Assembly: GCA_903871975.1 (NCBI GenBank)
Contig: CAIQIY010000354.1
Span: 1-8,265 of the forward strand
Direction of reading: 5' to 3'
Length of the DNA: 8,265 nucleotides
Source of the DNA: an uncultured Chloroflexota bacterium
GTDB taxonomy: Bacteria; Chloroflexota; Chloroflexia; Chloroflexales; Roseiflexaceae
The notes under the pieces were generated by a model that ran no database searches, was not told where the DNA came from, and worked only from the letters and a program-made list of their open reading frames with translations. The translations under genes were made by a program, and so were the position numbers. This document shows positions 6,056-8,265 of this stretch, one piece after another. Within the stretch, counting starts at the first letter, position 1. Each line of letters starts with the position of its first letter.

Positions 6056-7179
6056 ACCGACTCGATGACGGCGCTGGTCTTGATGGTGTTGCCACCATCG
6101 GCGTACACCCCGTTGAAGGCGCGGAACGGCGGCTCACCGAGCGCTTCGGCGAGATACGCCGAGTACAACTCGGCGGCGACTGCATAGACCATCGGGCTGA
6201 AGACTTCGTCGACATCGCCGACGACGGGCAGCACCCAATCGGCGCCAGGGGCGATCTGGGTATCGCCCTGTGGCACGACTGCCACGATGGTGCGGCCGAT
6301 GCGGCGTGCCGGCTCGAGCAGTTCGGCGACACGGGCATGGCCACGGCCACCCGGCGAGATGAAGAATGTTGGCGTCTGCGGATCTTCATTGACGAAATAC
6401 TGCAGATGCGCCCACTCCTCGGTGTCCTGGCCGTCGGCGTGCCGTCCGGCAGCCTCCATCAGCTTTGCCGCCGAGAACAGCGCCGTGGCGTAGTTCGGGC
6501 CATCGCCGACGAAGACGAAATGGCGGTGCTTTGCTGTCGCTTCGGCGAGGCGTTGTGCCGGTTCCTTGACGGCGGCGACGGTGGCTTCGATCGCGTCGGC
6601 CGTGCGCTTCAGGCGCTCACGCAGCGCATTTGCGGCATCCTGCGACAGGCGGCCACGAATCTCGGCGATGCGGATGGCGATCAGGTTGAGTGCCAGCAAC
6701 GAGATGCGATACGAGCGAATGCCCGGTGCCGGCGCAAACTCCGGCACGACGCAGCCGAGGACCTTCTCGGCAACCTGGGCCAGCGGCGAGTCGGGGTTGC
6801 CGGTCGCGGCGACGGTGAGCGCGCCATGCTTGCGCGCCAGCAGCAATGCTTCGCGCGTGCGTGCCACCGTGCCCGACACCGAGACACCGACCACCAGCGG
6901 ATTGCGCGGGAACATGTGGTCGAAGTTCGGTGCCGCGTATCGGCCAGCCTGCATCGCGTTCAATGCCTCGGTTGGCACCGCCGCGATCTCCTCGAAGGTC
7001 AGCTCGGCGGCGATGCCCGCCATGTACGAGTCGCCACAGCCAGTGAGGACGACCTTCTTCACCGAAAGCCACTCGTTGTGGTCGAGCAGCAACCGTACTC
7101 GTCGGTCAAGTTCACGAAATTCGCTGCGAATGAGCTCGGGTAGGCTCTCGACCTGCAACACCATGTTCTGGGCGGACAT
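6052..7179 (-). CDS. Double-SIS-domain sugar-phosphate isomerase/deglycase-like protein (second copy)
   Basis: 375 residues with tandem SIS domains and no glutaminase domain. Domain 1: VVLTGCGDSYMAG (43-55) and VGVSVSGTVART (97-108), the Ser/Thr-rich sugar-phosphate loop, then AATGNPDSPLA. Domain 2: FVFVGDGPNYATALFSAAK (221-239) and DTEEWAHLQYF (252-262), whose EEWAH matches HVEEWAH of the first copy. Family members isomerise, deaminate or deglycate phosphorylated keto/aldo and amino sugars. The pairing with a PfkB kinase resembles FrlD/FrlB fructosamine use, but that is analogy only. ATG 7177-7179 was chosen because GAGGA precedes it. The frame is open back to 7449, but that stretch is Arg/Cys-rich and only shadows the kinase gene upstream. 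Its TGA overlaps the MFS start as ATGA, so coupling is likely. A 53-bp gap separates it from the kinase, the longest gap in the operon. Confidence 0.9.
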   Translation of the reverse strand: MSAQNMVLQVESLPELIRSEFRELDRRVRLLLDHNEWLSVKKVVLTGCGDSYMAGIAAELTFEEIAAVPTEALNAMQAGRYAAPNFDHMFPRNPLVVGVSVSGTVARTREALLLARKHGALTVAATGNPDSPLAQVAEKVLGCVVPEFAPAPGIRSYRISLLALNLIAIRIAEIRGRLSQDAANALRERLKRTADAIEATVAAVKEPAQRLAEATAKHRHFVFVGDGPNYATALFSAAKLMEAAGRHADGQDTEEWAHLQYFVNEDPQTPTFFISPGGRGHARVAELLEPARRIGRTIVAVVPQGDTQIAPGADWVLPVVGDVDEVFSPMVYAVAAELYSAYLAEALGEPPFRAFNGVYADGGNTIKTSAVIESV

Positions 7180-7229
7180 GTTCTTCCTCGTTTCCTTATC
7201 GCGATTCGTTGGCGCGCAGCGGATTGGCC

Positions 7230-7251
7230 GGATCAGGGCGCGGCCTGATCC
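7230..7251 (-). other. Hairpin GGATCAGG-6-CCTGATCC across the kinase stop codon
   Basis: A perfect 8-bp stem with a 6-nt GC loop spans the TGA at 7233-7235. It is followed by no T-tract on the minus strand, so it is not a classical intrinsic terminator. It may protect the mRNA or reduce read-through into the SIS gene, or be a by-product of codon choice. Confidence 0.3.
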
Positions 7252-8156
7252 ATGAAGTGCGTGACTTCGGATGTCGTTGGCAGGTGGCCACGCGGTCCCA
7301 TGCCGGTCACGGCGATCGCACCGGCAGCGTTGGCGAAGCGCAGGCGTTCGGCCAGCGGTAGCCCACGGCGCAGCGCAGCGACGTACGCCGCGTTGAACGT
7401 GTCGCCGGCGCCGGTCGAGTCGACAGGCACGACACGGTACCCAGGGCATTCCACGGCCTCGGTGCGCGTGACTGCCAGCGAGCCACGCGCGCCGAGCGTG
7501 ACGATCACGGTGTGTGGTCCAGCGTCGAGCAGGCGGCGGGCTGCGTCGATCGTCGGCTCATCGCCGGTCGCGGCACGAAAGCCAAACTGATTGAACGATG
7601 CGATGTCGACATGGCGCAGCATCGCGAACAGCGCCTCGTGCTTTGCACCGACCGTCGGTTCGACATCGATCATCACCTCGGCGCCACACTCGTGGGCGAT
7701 GGTGGCATGGTGGGCGAACTGCTCGACGTGCTGTGGCATCAGGTACATCAGATGCGCGTGCGACAGCGCTTCGCGCAGCAGATCGACAGGGTAGTGCGGC
7801 GTAAACGTCGGCACCACGACGATCGCCTTCTCGCCGCCTGGCGGGATCAGGATGATCGTGAAACACGTCTGCCCGCCGGCGCGCGTCCGCAGATAGCGCG
7901 TCTCGACGCCGTATGCTGCAAAATCATCGATGATGATGCGCCCCGCGTCATCATCGCCGACTTCGGCCATCGCGGCGATGCGCAGCCCCAGGCGGCTGGC
8001 GGCACAGGCATAGTTGGCTGCCGGCCCGCCCGGCAGATTACCGACAAACTGTCCCATCACCTTGAGATCATGACCGGGTAATTCATCGACAGTGACGACC
8101 AGATCGAGGTCGATGCCACCAATCGTGAGAATGTCGTAGGGTCGTTCATTCGTCAT
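7233..8156 (-). CDS. PfkB/ribokinase-family carbohydrate kinase (canonical GAGD)
   Basis: 307 residues. It opens with DILTIGGIDLDLVV (8-21), has PfkB signature 1 as GNLPGGPAANYACAASRLG (39-57) and signature 2 as DSTGAGDTFNAAY (246-258), including the catalytic Asp252. All hallmarks of an active ATP-dependent kinase for a sugar or nucleoside are present, unlike the two GAGN relatives in the window. The substrate is not evident; ribokinase, fructosamine kinase and sulfofructose kinase are all of this type. The ATG at 8156 lies inside the last codons of the upstream gene, an 11-bp overlap, with only a weak GGAAG/GGAC purine stretch ahead of it, so translational coupling is likely. The SIS gene follows after 53 bp, making a kinase/isomerase pair. 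It is the best candidate for the phosphorylating step of the pathway. Confidence 0.92.
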   Translation of the reverse strand: MTNERPYDILTIGGIDLDLVVTVDELPGHDLKVMGQFVGNLPGGPAANYACAASRLGLRIAAMAEVGDDDAGRIIIDDFAAYGVETRYLRTRAGGQTCFTIILIPPGGEKAIVVVPTFTPHYPVDLLREALSHAHLMYLMPQHVEQFAHHATIAHECGAEVMIDVEPTVGAKHEALFAMLRHVDIASFNQFGFRAATGDEPTIDAARRLLDAGPHTVIVTLGARGSLAVTRTEAVECPGYRVVPVDSTGAGDTFNAAYVAALRRGLPLAERLRFANAAGAIAVTGMGPRGHLPTTSEVTHFMDQAAP

Positions 8157-8265
8157 CGTGGCCGTCCACTTCCGTCAGGTGCGACAACAGCTCGTCGCGA
8201 CGCGCGCTGGCCGCGGCCAGCGTGGTTGCGTCGAAGGTCGGCGGGCCGATCTGCTCGAGCGTCAA
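8146..8265 (-). CDS. C-terminal end of a further PfkB-like kinase (runs off the window)
   Basis: The last 39 residues of a gene entering from the right edge. It reads LTLEQIGPPTFDATTL and then an Ala/Arg-rich helix, ending HDDE before TGA at 8146-8148. The start matches the C-terminal part of the GAGN kinase at 3918-4886, which has FALEQIGVPTFDESRL. The DNA is also alike: 30 of 35 bases agree between 8231-8265 and 4021-4055. It is therefore probably a third member of the GAGN/Mak32-like group, but its signature motif is outside the window. It overlaps the next kinase start by 11 bp and is the first visible gene of the operon. Confidence 0.7.
   Translation of the reverse strand: MTLEQIGPPTFDATTLAAASARRDELLSHLTEVDGHDDE

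Noticed and set aside
7180..7232. Internal promoter ahead of the second SIS gene
   Set aside because: Only a poor GATAAG -10-like hexamer without a usable -35. Insufficient to call.
7180..7449. N-terminal extension of the second SIS gene up to 7449
   Set aside because: Overlaps the canonical kinase, has Arg/Cys-rich shadow composition, and ATG 7179 has its own ribosome site and starts the family-like sequence.

Overview
The window is GC-rich and densely packed. It fits a free-living bacterium with Shine-Dalgarno initiation, GTG starts and many ATGA stop/start overlaps. I would guess Chloroflexota or a similar high-GC lineage from the mix of YesL/DUF624, SIS and PfkB genes, but no marker gene settles the taxonomy. 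There are no rRNA, tRNA, CRISPR or transposon features. Almost every base is coding.

Layout. (a) Right-hand minus-strand run, 8265 down to 2514, read as one operon: the 3' end of a PfkB-type kinase (8146-8265), a canonical PfkB/ribokinase-family kinase (7233-8156), a double-SIS sugar-phosphate isomerase/deglycase-like protein (6052-7179), an MFS transporter broken by one extra G in a G8 tract (4888-6055), a second PfkB-like kinase with GAGN instead of GAGD (3918-4886), a DUF624/YesL-like membrane protein (3224-3898) and a degenerate short-chain dehydrogenase (2514-3224). (b) One plus-strand PfkB-like kinase, also GAGN (1566-2501), which converges on the SDR with a 12-bp gap. (c) Left-hand minus-strand pair diverging from it: a second double-SIS protein (311-1444) and the N-terminal third or less of an adenine deaminase-family amidohydrolase (1-314). 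The divergent intergenic region (1445-1565) holds a good sigma70-like promoter whose spacer is filled by a 16-bp inverted repeat, a likely operator.

How it may work together (inference). The locus carries four PfkB-superfamily genes, two SIS proteins that share a GlmS/FrlB-like E-x-x-H motif (EEWAH), an MFS uptake candidate, a YesL-type membrane protein, an SDR-fold protein and an adenine deaminase homologue. This looks like a catabolic or salvage cluster for a sugar joined to nitrogen (amino sugar, fructosamine/Amadori compound or nucleoside): import, phosphorylation by a PfkB kinase, isomerisation or deglycation by SIS, deamination by the amidohydrolase. The substrate cannot be read from sequence. 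The most unusual points are the repeated Asp-to-Asn replacement at the PfkB catalytic base in two separate paralogues (recalling the poorly understood Mak32-like group), the SDR that has lost both Tyr and Lys of YxxxK, and the poly-G frameshift in the transporter.
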